A DNA stretch of 8,468 nt, from contig JAQUZA010000121.1 of the NCBI GenBank assembly GCA_028691595.1, positions 1 through 8,468 of the forward strand, written 5' to 3'. The DNA comes from Candidatus Rifleibacteriota bacterium (GTDB taxonomy: Bacteria > Muiribacteriota > Ozemobacteria > Ozemobacterales > Ozemobacteraceae). A program made the translations under genes and the position numbers. A model generated the notes under the pieces. That model saw only the letters and a list, made by a program, of their open reading frames with translations, did no database searches and had not been told where the DNA came from. This document shows, piece after piece, positions 1-6,642 of this stretch (positions are counted from its first letter, which is position 1; every line of letters starts with the position of its first letter).

Positions 1-1
1 T

Positions 2-2209
2 GCCGATTTTGTTGCCACCAATGCCCGCAGTCTGCTAACTCAGGTAGTGGTCACCAACCCAGAGTCGATCAGCGAACTCCTCAGGGAAACGGGCAGCGTT
101 GATGCCTGCTCTGATGTCATTTTTACTGTCATTCCTGCTGCTGCTCCCGCCAGGGTCGAGCAGAGCGGCAACAGCCAGCGAATCATCTCAGACTCTTTCG
201 TGGTTGTAAACCCATCGGGTCTACACGCTCGACCGGCATCGGTTCTTGCCGGTCTTGCCCGACAGTTCGAATGTGAGCTGCATCTGCAGAAGGGCGATCG
301 AACTGCCAATGCCCGCAGTGTTTCAGCTGTTATGGGTCTTGAAGTCGAAAAGGGCGATAAGATTGTACTGGTCGCCAATGGCCCCGATGCCCAGAAAGCT
401 GTCGATCATATTCTTCCAAGACTTCGTGAAGGCCTGGGCGAAAACCTCAATGCCGCCGCAGCCGAACAGCAGACAGCCTTCAAAAAAGGCGAAAAAACAG
501 CCATTAACCAGCTTGCCGGCATCGGAGCCTCGCGTGGTGTCGCCATTGGCAGGGTTTTAAAACTGAAACCAGAAAAGTTCGATATCATCGAACAGGGCCG
601 GGGCAGCAAATATGAACAGGCAGAATTCACCAACGCCGTTAAAAGAGCCATTCTTCAGCTTTCATCTCTTGAAGACAAACTGAAACGTGGCGGAAACCCG
701 GAGCGGGCAGCCATTTTTGCTGCCCATGCCGATCTTCTCGATGATCCTGAGCTGCTTGAACTTGTTGAACGCGCAATTATTGCCGGAAAAAGTGCTCCTT
801 TTGCCTGGAACAAAGCTTTCAATGCCCACGCAATGCGACTGCAGGGGCTTAACAATCAGCTGCTTGCTGCCCGTGCCAACGATCTTCGTGATGTCGGCTT
901 CAGGGTTTTACGCATTCTGCTTTCCATTGAAGAGAAAACCCTCGAGGTCAGCGACAAACAGGTAATAATTGCCGAAGACCTGACCCCTTCGAATATCGTC
1001 AGCATCGACAAAGAACTGGTGGTTGCCTGCTGTACCGTTGCCGGCGGTGCCACTTCACATGTGGCAATTCTTGCCCGTTCCATGGGGCTGCCTGCGATTG
1101 TCGGGCTCGACCCGGCGGCTCTCGATCTTGAAGACGGTCTGATGGTCGTTGTCGACGGCAATAATGGTCTGTTGACGGTTCAACCTGATGAGGCCGAGGT
1201 TGCGGCGGTCGAGAGCACCATGGTCGTCGAAGAAAAGACCCGGGCCGAAAAGAAACGCCATGCCGATGAGCCGGCGGTAACTACAGATGGTGTCAGAATT
1301 ACTGTGGCAGCAAATGTTGGCGAAGCCGCATCGACAAACCTTGCAGTTGAACTTGGTGCCGAAGGGGTGGGGCTGCTGCGTTCAGAATTTCTGTTCATGA
1401 ACCGCGCCGTTGCCCCCACTGAAGACGAACAATATGAGGCTTATCTGTCGGTTGCCTCAAAAATGGGCAAAGATCGCCCGGTTATCATCAGAACCCTCGA
1501 TGTGGGCGGTGATAAACCCCTTTCATACCTGCCGATTCCGAAAGAAGAAAACCCCTTTCTTGGCGAACGCGGCATCAGGGTTTGTCTTAACCGCCCCGAG
1601 ATTCTGATAACCCAGCTGCGCGCCATATTGCGCGTTTCGCAGCAGTATGATGTCAGGGTTATGTTTCCGATGATTGCCGATATTTCAGAATGGCACCAGG
1701 CCAATAAAATCCTGCAGCAGACCGCTGAAGCCATCGGCATCCCGCCGGTAAAAGCCGGCATTATGGTAGAGATTCCTGCGGCGGCGCTGCTCGCCGATAC
1801 ATTTGCTTCTGAAGCCAGTTTTTTCTCGATCGGCACCAATGACCTGACGCAGTATGCCCTGGCCATGGATCGCGGCCACCCTAAACTTGCGGCTCAGATC
1901 GATGCCATGCATCCGTCAGTGCTGCGACTCATGAGTATTGTCGCGGAAGCCGGGCGGAAACATCAGATTGAAGTTGGTGTCTGTGGTGGTCTGGCCAGCG
2001 ATCTTGAAGGTATCGCAGCTCTTATCGGCATGGGAATCGGCAAATTGAGTGTTGATATCCCGGTAATTCCCACTGTTAAAGCAACTGTTCGCCGACTATC
2101 GGTTGACCGCTGCAGCAAGCTTGTGCGTGAGGCAATTCGAATGAGTGATGCCGGGTCGGTACGGCAGGCTTTCAGAAAGCTGCTTGAAGAAAGCAGAGGT
2201 GAAAACTGA
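2..2209 (+). CDS. PTS EIIA(Glc)-HPr-EI fusion protein (5' end outside window)
   Basis: Soluble cytoplasmic PTS relay that takes phosphate from phosphoenolpyruvate and hands it to the EIIB domains of the sugar permease. The frame is open to the left edge. The first ~45 residues, including STOP-free LLTQVVVTNPESISELL and ETGSV, match the C-terminal end of a Glc-family EIIA domain, so the true start and the EIIA active histidine lie upstream; the in-frame GTG at 47 is internal. Numbering residues from that GTG: HPr is about 49-131 with GLHARPAS and phospho-His60; EI is about 151-700 with the swivel motif GGATSHVAILAR (phospho-His338), GLLRSEF (442-448), RTLDVGGDK (482-490), the PEP site IGTNDLTQY (595-603) and CGGLASD with Cys646. 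Classical EI has CGE at that last site; here it is CGG. The domain order resembles the EIIA-HPr-EI proteins of pseudomonads (NagF type). The stop codon overlaps the permease start by one base, so the two are probably cotranslated. Confidence 0.95.
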   Translation, partial: ADFVATNARSLLTQVVVTNPESISELLRETGSVDACSDVIFTVIPAAAPARVEQSGNSQRIISDSFVVVNPSGLHARPASVLAGLARQFECELHLQKGDRTANARSVSAVMGLEVEKGDKIVLVANGPDAQKAVDHILPRLREGLGENLNAAAAEQQTAFKKGEKTAINQLAGIGASRGVAIGRVLKLKPEKFDIIEQGRGSKYEQAEFTNAVKRAILQLSSLEDKLKRGGNPERAAIFAAHADLLDDPELLELVERAIIAGKSAPFAWNKAFNAHAMRLQGLNNQLLAARANDLRDVGFRVLRILLSIEEKTLEVSDKQVIIAEDLTPSNIVSIDKELVVACCTVAGGATSHVAILARSMGLPAIVGLDPAALDLEDGLMVVVDGNNGLLTVQPDEAEVAAVESTMVVEEKTRAEKKRHADEPAVTTDGVRITVAANVGEAASTNLAVELGAEGVGLLRSEFLFMNRAVAPTEDEQYEAYLSVASKMGKDRPVIIRTLDVGGDKPLSYLPIPKEENPFLGERGIRVCLNRPEILITQLRAILRVSQQYDVRVMFPMIADISEWHQANKILQQTAEAIGIPPVKAGIMVEIPAAALLADTFASEASFFSIGTNDLTQYALAMDRGHPKLAAQIDAMHPSVLRLMSIVAEAGRKHQIEVGVCGGLASDLEGIAALIGMGIGKLSVDIPVIPTVKATVRRLSVDRCSKLVREAIRMSDAGSVRQAFRKLLEESRGEN
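2196..2202 (+). promoter_or_regulatory. Ribosome binding site of ptsG-like gene
   Basis: GAGGTGA lies inside the last codons of the EI fusion, 6 bases before the ATG at 2209. With the one-base stop/start overlap (TGATG), it supports translational coupling of the two PTS genes and fixes the permease start. Confidence 0.75.
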
Positions 2210-3981
2210 TGACCAGCATATTTAAAAACCTTTTTGCAGTGCTTCAGAAGATCGGTAAATCAATGATGCTGCCCGTCTCGGTTCTGCCGGTGGCAGGCCT
2301 GCTACTGGGCATAGGCAGTTCAAATTTCAGTTTTCTGCCTGAAATCGTCTCAAAAACCATGGCTCAGGCGGGCGGGGCAATCTTTGCCAATCTGCCACTG
2401 CTTTGCGCTATCGGAGTCTGTCTTGGCCTGACCGGTAATGACGGGGTTGCCGCCCTGGCCGGTCTCGTCGGTTTCGCCGTAATGGTTGCCACAATGGGTG
2501 TCGCTGCCACTTCTTCTGGCCTTGAGACTCGCATGGTGATGGGAATGCAGTCAATTGACACCGGTGTTCTGGGCGGTATCATCATTGGTCTGGTCGCAGC
2601 CTGGCTGTTTAACCGCTACTATCGCGTGCAACTGCCAGCTTACCTTGGCTTTTTCTCGGGTAAGCGCCTGGTGCCCATTCTTACTGCCTTTGCCGCTATT
2701 GGCATTGGTATGCTGATGAGCTTTGTCTGGCCTCCGGTCGGGGCACTGATTGCCAGATTTTCCCGCTGGGCAGCTTCTGAAGACCCGGCCACTGCCTTTG
2801 CCGTTTACGGTGTCGTTGAACGCGCCCTGTTGCCCTTCGGGCTGCACCATATCTGGAATGCTCCCTTCTTCTTCGAAGTCGGTGAATTCACCAACGCCGC
2901 CGGCGAACTCATCAGAGGTGAATTGCATCGCTTTGCCGCCGGTGACCCGACTGCCGGCAACATGGCGGGTGGTTATCTTTTTAAAATGTGGGGTCTGCCT
3001 GCTGCGGCCCTGGCTTTCTGGTACACCGCCAGGCCTGAAAACAAGGCCAAAATTGCCGGTATTATGGGTTCTGCAGCTCTGACCTCCTTTTTGACCGGAA
3101 TTACCGAACCGATCGAGTTTTCGTTTCTTTTTCTGGCACCGATGTTATACGGTGTTCATGCGGCGCTCACTGCCGCGGCCTATTATCTTTGCATCGCTTT
3201 TGGTATCAAGCATGGCATGACATTTTCCCATGGTGCTTTTGATTATGTTCTGCTGTTCTCAAAGTCGACGCACGCCATCTGGCTTCTCATTATTGGCCCG
3301 CTTTGGGGGCTGATGTATTTTTCCATTTTCAGATTCTTCATTTTGAAATTTGACCTGAAAACTCCAGGTCGAGAGCTTGAAGCCGAAATCGACCAGGGAA
3401 TTATTGCCGAAAACGAATTTGCCCGCCAGCTGGTGCTGGCATTCGGTGGCAAAAGCAATATTCTTACCCTCGATGCTTGTATAACCCGCCTGCGCGTGGA
3501 ACTCAAAGACCTCAGCCTGGCCAACCCTGAACGCCTTAAGCAGCTTGGTGCGGTAGGTGTTGTTGAAGCCGGAAGCGGTCTGCAGGCTATTTTCGGTACC
3601 CGTTCCGAGAATCTGAAAACCGATATTGAAGAATACCTTAAAACCGCCGGTGCTGAAGCCGAACTAGACAGCAGGCCAACAGCGCGATCATCGGTTGAAG
3701 TTGCCGGATTTGCCGCTGTTGTTGCTGACCCTGATGCTCGAGCCAAATGCCAGAAATGGCTGAAAGCTCTCGGGGGTTGCGAAAATATTACTTCGGTAAC
3801 TGCCTGCGCTGAAACCCGTTTGCGCATAATTCTCAAAGAATCAGACAGTATCGACAAAGAAGAACTTCTTGCTTCTGGTGTTAAGGGAATCATGCCCCTC
3901 GAAAATGGTGTCGTTCACCTGCTGACCGGCCTCGGTGCCCACCAGTATGCCATCGAACTCGAAGCGCTCCGTAATATCTGA
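2209..3981 (+). CDS. ptsG: PTS glucose-family permease EIICBB (PtsG-like, two EIIB domains)
   Basis: Inner-membrane PTS permease that imports a hexose and phosphorylates it during transport. The EIIC domain (about 1-385) begins FKNLFAVLQKIGKSMMLPVS and carries DTGVLGGII, LPFGLHHIWNAPF (208-220), AGDPTAG, the sugar-site motif GITEPIEF (297-304) and the linker LKTPGRE (383-389). GLHHIWN fits glucose PtsG better than NagE, from which I recall GLHQVLN. EIIB-1 (about 403-480) has LDACITRLRV with phospho-Cys424. A ~20-residue linker leads to EIIB-2 (about 508-590) with TACAETRLRI and Cys533, and the usual GVxGIM and NGVVHL segments. The protein has 590 residues against about 477 for E. coli PtsG; the excess is the second EIIB. 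No EIIA domain is fused here; it is in the upstream partner. Glucose specificity is inferred from motifs; glucosamine, maltose or GlcNAc are not excluded. Confidence 0.93.
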   Translation: MTSIFKNLFAVLQKIGKSMMLPVSVLPVAGLLLGIGSSNFSFLPEIVSKTMAQAGGAIFANLPLLCAIGVCLGLTGNDGVAALAGLVGFAVMVATMGVAATSSGLETRMVMGMQSIDTGVLGGIIIGLVAAWLFNRYYRVQLPAYLGFFSGKRLVPILTAFAAIGIGMLMSFVWPPVGALIARFSRWAASEDPATAFAVYGVVERALLPFGLHHIWNAPFFFEVGEFTNAAGELIRGELHRFAAGDPTAGNMAGGYLFKMWGLPAAALAFWYTARPENKAKIAGIMGSAALTSFLTGITEPIEFSFLFLAPMLYGVHAALTAAAYYLCIAFGIKHGMTFSHGAFDYVLLFSKSTHAIWLLIIGPLWGLMYFSIFRFFILKFDLKTPGRELEAEIDQGIIAENEFARQLVLAFGGKSNILTLDACITRLRVELKDLSLANPERLKQLGAVGVVEAGSGLQAIFGTRSENLKTDIEEYLKTAGAEAELDSRPTARSSVEVAGFAAVVADPDARAKCQKWLKALGGCENITSVTACAETRLRIILKESDSIDKEELLASGVKGIMPLENGVVHLLTGLGAHQYAIELEALRNI

Positions 3982-3984
3982 CCT

Positions 3985-4203
3985 AAATCGTTCACTGAGC
4001 ACGCTAGTCCTCTATTAACATTGAGTAGACAAATGCCTGGCCCTTTGTCAACCTCGAATGTGTATATTTACCGTCCGCGCAGGCGGGAATCTCATCAATA
4101 CCGGCTTAGATCGCCGCTTGCCCGGGGATGACGTGGAAATTGTTGATTTTGCAAGTTAAACTTTGACAGACCACTAGGCAACTAAACCATTCACTGAGCT
4201 CGC
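3985..4203. repeat. Direct repeat pair around copy A
   Basis: A 20-base stretch centred on TTCACTGAGC occurs at 3985-4004 and again at 4184-4203, 17 of 20 bases identical. The pair brackets repeat copy A with a period of 199 bp. A related ACTGAGCACTAG closes copy B (5061-5072), so the motif is probably part of the same repeat family rather than a separate target-site duplication. Confidence 0.5.
4072..4177. repeat. Dispersed intergenic repeat, copy A
   Basis: About 106 bp in the gap between the convergent ptsG-like gene and nth. It shares with copy B (4948-5072), in the same orientation and order, the blocks AGGCGGGAATCT, GGCTTAGATC, CCGCTT, GGGGATGA, TGATTTTGCA and CACTAG, with diverged bases between. 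It opens with a small hairpin (CCGC 4075-4078, GCGG 4083-4086). Copy A lacks the long central hairpin arm present in B. The surrounding gap holds no ORF that I would call. Confidence 0.75.
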
Positions 4204-4226
4204 CAGGGTGGTTAAAGTGGGGCAGT

Positions 4227-4868
4227 TTAAATATTCTTCGGGCAGATCTTTTGCAGTTCGCAGTTGTCGCAGTCAGGGCGGCGGGCAGGGCAACGCTCGC
4301 GCCCGTGCAGAATCAGCAGATGTGAGAACGCTATCCAGTGCTGTTTATCGATAATCTGTAGCAGATCCTGTTCTATCTTCACCGCATCACTGTTTTTTGA
4401 AAGACCCAGGCGCTGTGACAGTCGAATTACATGCGTATCGACCACGATACCTTCTGCTTTGCCGAAGGCGGTTCCGAGAATGACGCTTGCGGTTTTACGC
4501 CCCACGCCGGGCAGTTCGGTTAATTCTTCCAGAGTTTCCGGGATCTTGCCCTTGTGTTTATCAAGCAATGCTCTGGCGCAGGCGATGATGTTTTTTGCCT
4601 TATTGCGATAGAAACCAGTAGAGTGTATAGCCTGTTCAAGATCAGTCTGCTCTGCCCCCGCAAAATCCTTGATGGTGGTGAATTTTTTAAAAAGTGCAGG
4701 GGTTACAATATTAACCCGTTTATCAGTGCATTGTGCCGAAAGAATCGTTGCCACAAGCAGCTGCCACGGGTTTTCGTGGTGAAGAGCGCATTCTGGTGCC
4801 GGGTATTTTGTTCCAAGAATGCTTACAATCTGTTGCGCCAGTTTCTTAACTGCAGTAGGTTTTTGCAT
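4227..4868 (-). CDS. nth: Endonuclease III (DNA glycosylase / AP lyase)
   Basis: Bifunctional base-excision repair enzyme that removes oxidised pyrimidines and nicks the abasic site. All hallmarks are present in 213 residues, the usual length: SAQCTDK (44-50), the helix-hairpin-helix ELPGVGRKTASVIL (118-131) with catalytic Lys125, VVDTHVIRLSQRLGL with catalytic Asp144, and a C-terminal [4Fe-4S] cluster with Cys193, Cys200, Cys203 and Cys209 in the standard C-x6-C-x2-C-x5-C spacing. The ATG at 4868 gives a normal N-terminus; only a weak purine-rich stretch precedes it. The gene stands alone, convergent with the PTS operon and separated by about 255 bp from the next gene on the same strand, so it probably has its own promoter. 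Repeats lie on both sides but do not enter the frame. Confidence 0.97.
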   Translation of the reverse strand: MQKPTAVKKLAQQIVSILGTKYPAPECALHHENPWQLLVATILSAQCTDKRVNIVTPALFKKFTTIKDFAGAEQTDLEQAIHSTGFYRNKAKNIIACARALLDKHKGKIPETLEELTELPGVGRKTASVILGTAFGKAEGIVVDTHVIRLSQRLGLSKNSDAVKIEQDLLQIIDKQHWIAFSHLLILHGRERCPARRPDCDNCELQKICPKNI

Positions 4869-4947
4869 GTTTATTCGCTTTCGTGCTTTGCTGATGGCCT
4901 ATAGTCCGTCGTCACAATTGAATGCACAGATTGAGACTCATTAAAAT

Positions 4948-5072
4948 CGTCCCGCGAAGGCGGGAATCTTATTTGTAAAGGCTTAGATCCCCGCTTTCCC
5001 CCTTTCGGGGACAAGCGCGGGGATGAAGTCGAGGACGCTGATTTTGCATGTTCAATGCTGACTGAGCACTAG
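4948..5072. repeat. Dispersed intergenic repeat, copy B, with hairpin core
   Basis: About 125 bp between nth and the upstream gene on the same strand; the second copy of the family at 4072-4177. It begins with a perfect small hairpin (CCCGC 4951-4955, loop GAAG, GCGGG 4960-4964). The centre, 4989-5022, folds as an imperfect hairpin with CCCCGCTT against AAGCGCGGGG and an inner CCCC/GGGG. The reverse complement of this core recurs at 6035-6067. A fragment resembling the family's 3' end (ATTTTGCAAGT, 5108-5118) sits just beside the stop codon of the next gene. The arm could act as a transcription barrier, but it lacks the T-run of a typical intrinsic terminator. Confidence 0.75.
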
Positions 5073-5123
5073 TAAAGTTCGAAGCATCTCTAATCACCCC
5101 AAAACATAATTTTGCAAGTAACT

Positions 5124-5825
5124 TTACTGATCGACATTTGGTTCGATTGTCTCTGGAGCCACGGCATCAAGTTGTCTGTCAGCTTCATCGGTGAGGTCGT
5201 TCTCAGAACCGGCAGTTTCACCTTCGTTCAAATTTTCTGTGGCTGAAGACTTTGCGGTTTTAGCGTTGGCTTCTTCCTGTTCAAACTGAAGGCTTGCGCC
5301 AAGATCCTTCAGCTCGGCCATGCGATGTGCAATAGCCTCTTTAAGCAGTTTTTCGTCAGGAACCGACGCGGGGTGAAATATGGCAACCCCTGCACCAGCG
5401 GCCATCAGAGTCGCCATGGCCATAGACATCATCTGGATAAAGGAATTCAGCTCCATGGCAGTTGAAACGAGCCATACGATGCCCCACAGGATTATGCAGA
5501 TCAGGAATATCATCATCAGGGTGCATATCAATCTGATTGCATAAGGCCCCTGAAAATCCTCAGTTTTAAAATCAAACCGCCGTTTAAGAAGGGCATCTAC
5601 CTGAGCATTGGGGTGCCGGCCTCCCTGAAGACGCAACATCACAGCCCGCATCAGGTTCAACTTCTCAAGCTGGGCAAGATCATCGGCAAGGCTGATTGGT
5701 GGCGCTGAGTCGGGCGTGGCATTTTCGTCCGCCTTTTTTGCTGTTTCAGCGCTTTCGCCGGCCGCAACTGTATCTGCGGCCGGCGCTTTTTCGACATCAG
5801 GAATCGGCTTTATCTCATCAGGCAT
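5124..5825 (-). CDS. Uncharacterised acidic protein with two membrane segments
   Basis: I do not recognise this family. The 233 residues divide into an Ala/Glu/Asp-rich N-terminal tail (1-45, probably disordered), a predicted helical segment (about 46-92, LADDLAQLEKLNLMRAVML, then basic KRRF), two hydrophobic segments at about 97-121 and 129-150 separated by a very short turn, an amphipathic helical stretch (about 157-188) and an acidic C-terminal tail (190-233). The two hydrophobic segments make a helical hairpin that would put both tails on the same side of the membrane. No signal peptide and no catalytic motif are visible. An in-frame TAG three codons before the ATG bounds the start; no good Shine-Dalgarno is present. 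It is divergent from the gsp genes across a 376-bp gap, which alone does not argue for a role in secretion. Confidence 0.8.
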   Translation of the reverse strand: MPDEIKPIPDVEKAPAADTVAAGESAETAKKADENATPDSAPPISLADDLAQLEKLNLMRAVMLRLQGGRHPNAQVDALLKRRFDFKTEDFQGPYAIRLICTLMMIFLICIILWGIVWLVSTAMELNSFIQMMSMAMATLMAAGAGVAIFHPASVPDEKLLKEAIAHRMAELKDLGASLQFEQEEANAKTAKSSATENLNEGETAGSENDLTDEADRQLDAVAPETIEPNVDQ

Positions 5826-5879
5826 GCCAGCATACTAACATATTCCCATCTCCATCAAAACAATCAATTCAAATCTCAG

Positions 5880-5909
5880 TTCATCCGTGTCCATCAGTGT
5901 TCATCAGTG
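5880..5909. repeat. Three tandem 10-bp repeats
   Basis: TTCATCCGTG, TCCATCAGTG and TTCATCAGTG follow one another without gap (consensus TYCATCMGTG). The first unit recurs exactly at 5960-5969 and 6115-6124, and TATCAGTGG follows at 6135-6143. From memory, phrases of this type are scattered through the intergenic DNA of many unrelated bacterial genomes. Confidence 0.75.
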
Positions 5910-5969
5910 GTAACTTTTTCTCTTTCTTCCGGCCTGCCAAATTCAAATAATATTCCCGGTTCATCCGTG

Positions 5970-6114
5970 CAGGGCAAACGCATTAAATTCATGGATTCCG
6001 GGTCTACGCCCGGAATGACGGAAACAAATCATGTCCCCGCGCTTGTCCCCGAAAGGGGGAAAGCGGGAATCCAGTCCAATTGAGGATTTGAAGTGTTTTA
6101 GTGCGTTTGCCCTG
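5970..6114. mobile_element. MITE-like 145-bp element with 18-bp terminal inverted repeats
   Basis: The left end CAGGGCAAACGCATTAAA (5970-5987) and the reverse complement of the right end (6097-6114) agree at 17 of 18 bases. Identical TTCATCCGTG copies flank both ends (5960-5969, 6115-6124), as a 10-bp target-site duplication would. Nested inside are TGGATTCC (5992-5999) against GGAATCCA (6066-6073), a perfect 8-bp hairpin (5995-6002 with 6009-6016) and the 33-bp core at 6035-6067. There is no coding capacity, so movement would need a transposase in trans. The flanking 10-mer also exists as a tandem repeat nearby, so the duplication reading is not secure. Confidence 0.55.
6035..6067. repeat. 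33-bp hairpin core, inverted copy of the core in repeat B
   Basis: These 33 bases are identical to the reverse complement of 4990-5022. They form an imperfect hairpin (CCCCGC... against ...GCGGG with an inner CCCC/GGGG). The same module is therefore embedded in two otherwise different repeats about 1 kb apart. Confidence 0.85.
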
Positions 6115-6185
6115 TTCATCCGTGGTTGCCCTTGTATCAGTGGCCCCTCTGTTGTATCATCATCCAAAAGTAGAAGGTTTGTTCT

Positions 6186-6191
6186 GGAGGG
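6186..6191 (+). promoter_or_regulatory. Ribosome binding site of gspG
   Basis: GGAGGG ends 10 bases before the ATG at 6202. It decides the gspG start in favour of a 7-residue prepilin leader and against the in-frame ATG at 6031, which lies inside the MITE-like repeat. Confidence 0.75.
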
Positions 6192-6201
6192 AGCTCAACA
6201 A

Positions 6202-6642
6202 ATGAAAACTGATCGTGGCGGTTTCACCTTGATTGAACTGCTCGTGGTTCTGGTTATTCTAAGTTTGCTGGCCGGCCTGGTATTGCCGCGTCTTATGGGT
6301 CGCACCGAAGATGCCCGTCGTCAGACGGCAGAATTGCAGATTCGTAGCCTCGAAAGTGCTCTGGCCCTATATTATGCCGATAACGGCTTTTACCCAACCA
6401 CCGAGCAGACACTTCAGGCTCTTGTTGCCAAGCCATCGAGCGAGCCACAGCCCTCCAAGTGGAAAGGCCCCTATCTCGAAAAGGGTATTCTACCCAAAGA
6501 TCCGTGGGGCCACGATTTTGTCTATCTCTCACCTGGCGTAAAACTGCCTGAGTTCGACCTGGTAAGCTATGGCAAAGACGGTATGCAGGGCGGTGAAGGC
6601 GAATTCGCCGACATCGAAAACTGGAACATTGGCCGCAAATAA
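6202..6642 (+). CDS. gspG: Type II secretion major pseudopilin GspG
   Basis: Main subunit of the pseudopilus that drives folded periplasmic proteins through the outer-membrane secretin. The 146-residue protein has a class III leader, MKTDRGG, cut before Phe8 by the prepilin peptidase (GspO/PilD). The hydrophobic N-terminal helix FTLIELLVVLVILSLLAGLV carries the assembly Glu at +5 (Glu12). The family signatures follow: YYADNGFYPTTEQTLQALV, GPYLEKGILPKDPWGHDF, YLSPG and a C-terminal SYGKDGMQGGEGEFADIENW, the loop that binds Ca2+ in GspG proteins. It opens a cluster of overlapping genes, gspGHIJK, with no gspC-F upstream in this window, so those components must be encoded elsewhere. The stop lies inside the beginning of gspH. 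Confidence 0.96.
   Translation: MKTDRGGFTLIELLVVLVILSLLAGLVLPRLMGRTEDARRQTAELQIRSLESALALYYADNGFYPTTEQTLQALVAKPSSEPQPSKWKGPYLEKGILPKDPWGHDFVYLSPGVKLPEFDLVSYGKDGMQGGEGEFADIENWNIGRK

Larger units (their letters stand above)
5826..6201. other. Repeat-filled divergent intergenic region
   Basis: This 376-bp gap separates the membrane protein gene (- strand) from gspG (+ strand) and must hold the promoters for both. I see no gene in it; the short reading frames crossing it are translations of repeats. It contains a 10-bp tandem repeat (5880-5909), a MITE-like segment (5970-6114) with hairpins, and a final ~87 bp before gspG that is the likeliest place for a gspG promoter. No convincing -35/-10 pair stands out. 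Confidence 0.6.

Noticed and set aside
47..49. GTG at 47 as the start of the PTS fusion gene
   Set aside because: The frame is open to base 2, and the upstream residues continue a recognisable EIIA(Glc) C-terminus, so this GTG is an internal Val codon.
3243..3893. 216-residue - strand ORF
   Set aside because: It is fully antisense to the EIIC/EIIB part of the ptsG-like gene. Its Ser/Arg-rich composition is typical of a shadow frame.
4989..5022. Intrinsic transcription terminator
   Set aside because: The hairpin is strong but is not followed on either strand by a T-run of the usual kind, and it belongs to a repeat found elsewhere.
5696..5950. 84-residue + strand ORF
   Set aside because: It lies antisense to the start of the membrane protein gene and then runs through the tandem repeat; no family features are seen.
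6133..6160. Possible promoter TTGTAT - 16 bp - TATCAT upstream of gspG
   Set aside because: The -35 box is poor, and the sequence overlaps the CATCAGTG-type repeat; the match is too weak to call.
6031..6201. 57-residue N-terminal extension of gspG from ATG 6031
   Set aside because: It translates the MITE-like element and the repeat after it. A good ribosome site and a short prepilin leader support ATG 6202.
3982..6201. CRISPR array or tRNA/rRNA gene in the intergenic gaps
   Set aside because: The repeats are few, irregular in spacing and lack unique spacers of constant length. No cloverleaf or rRNA sequence is seen.
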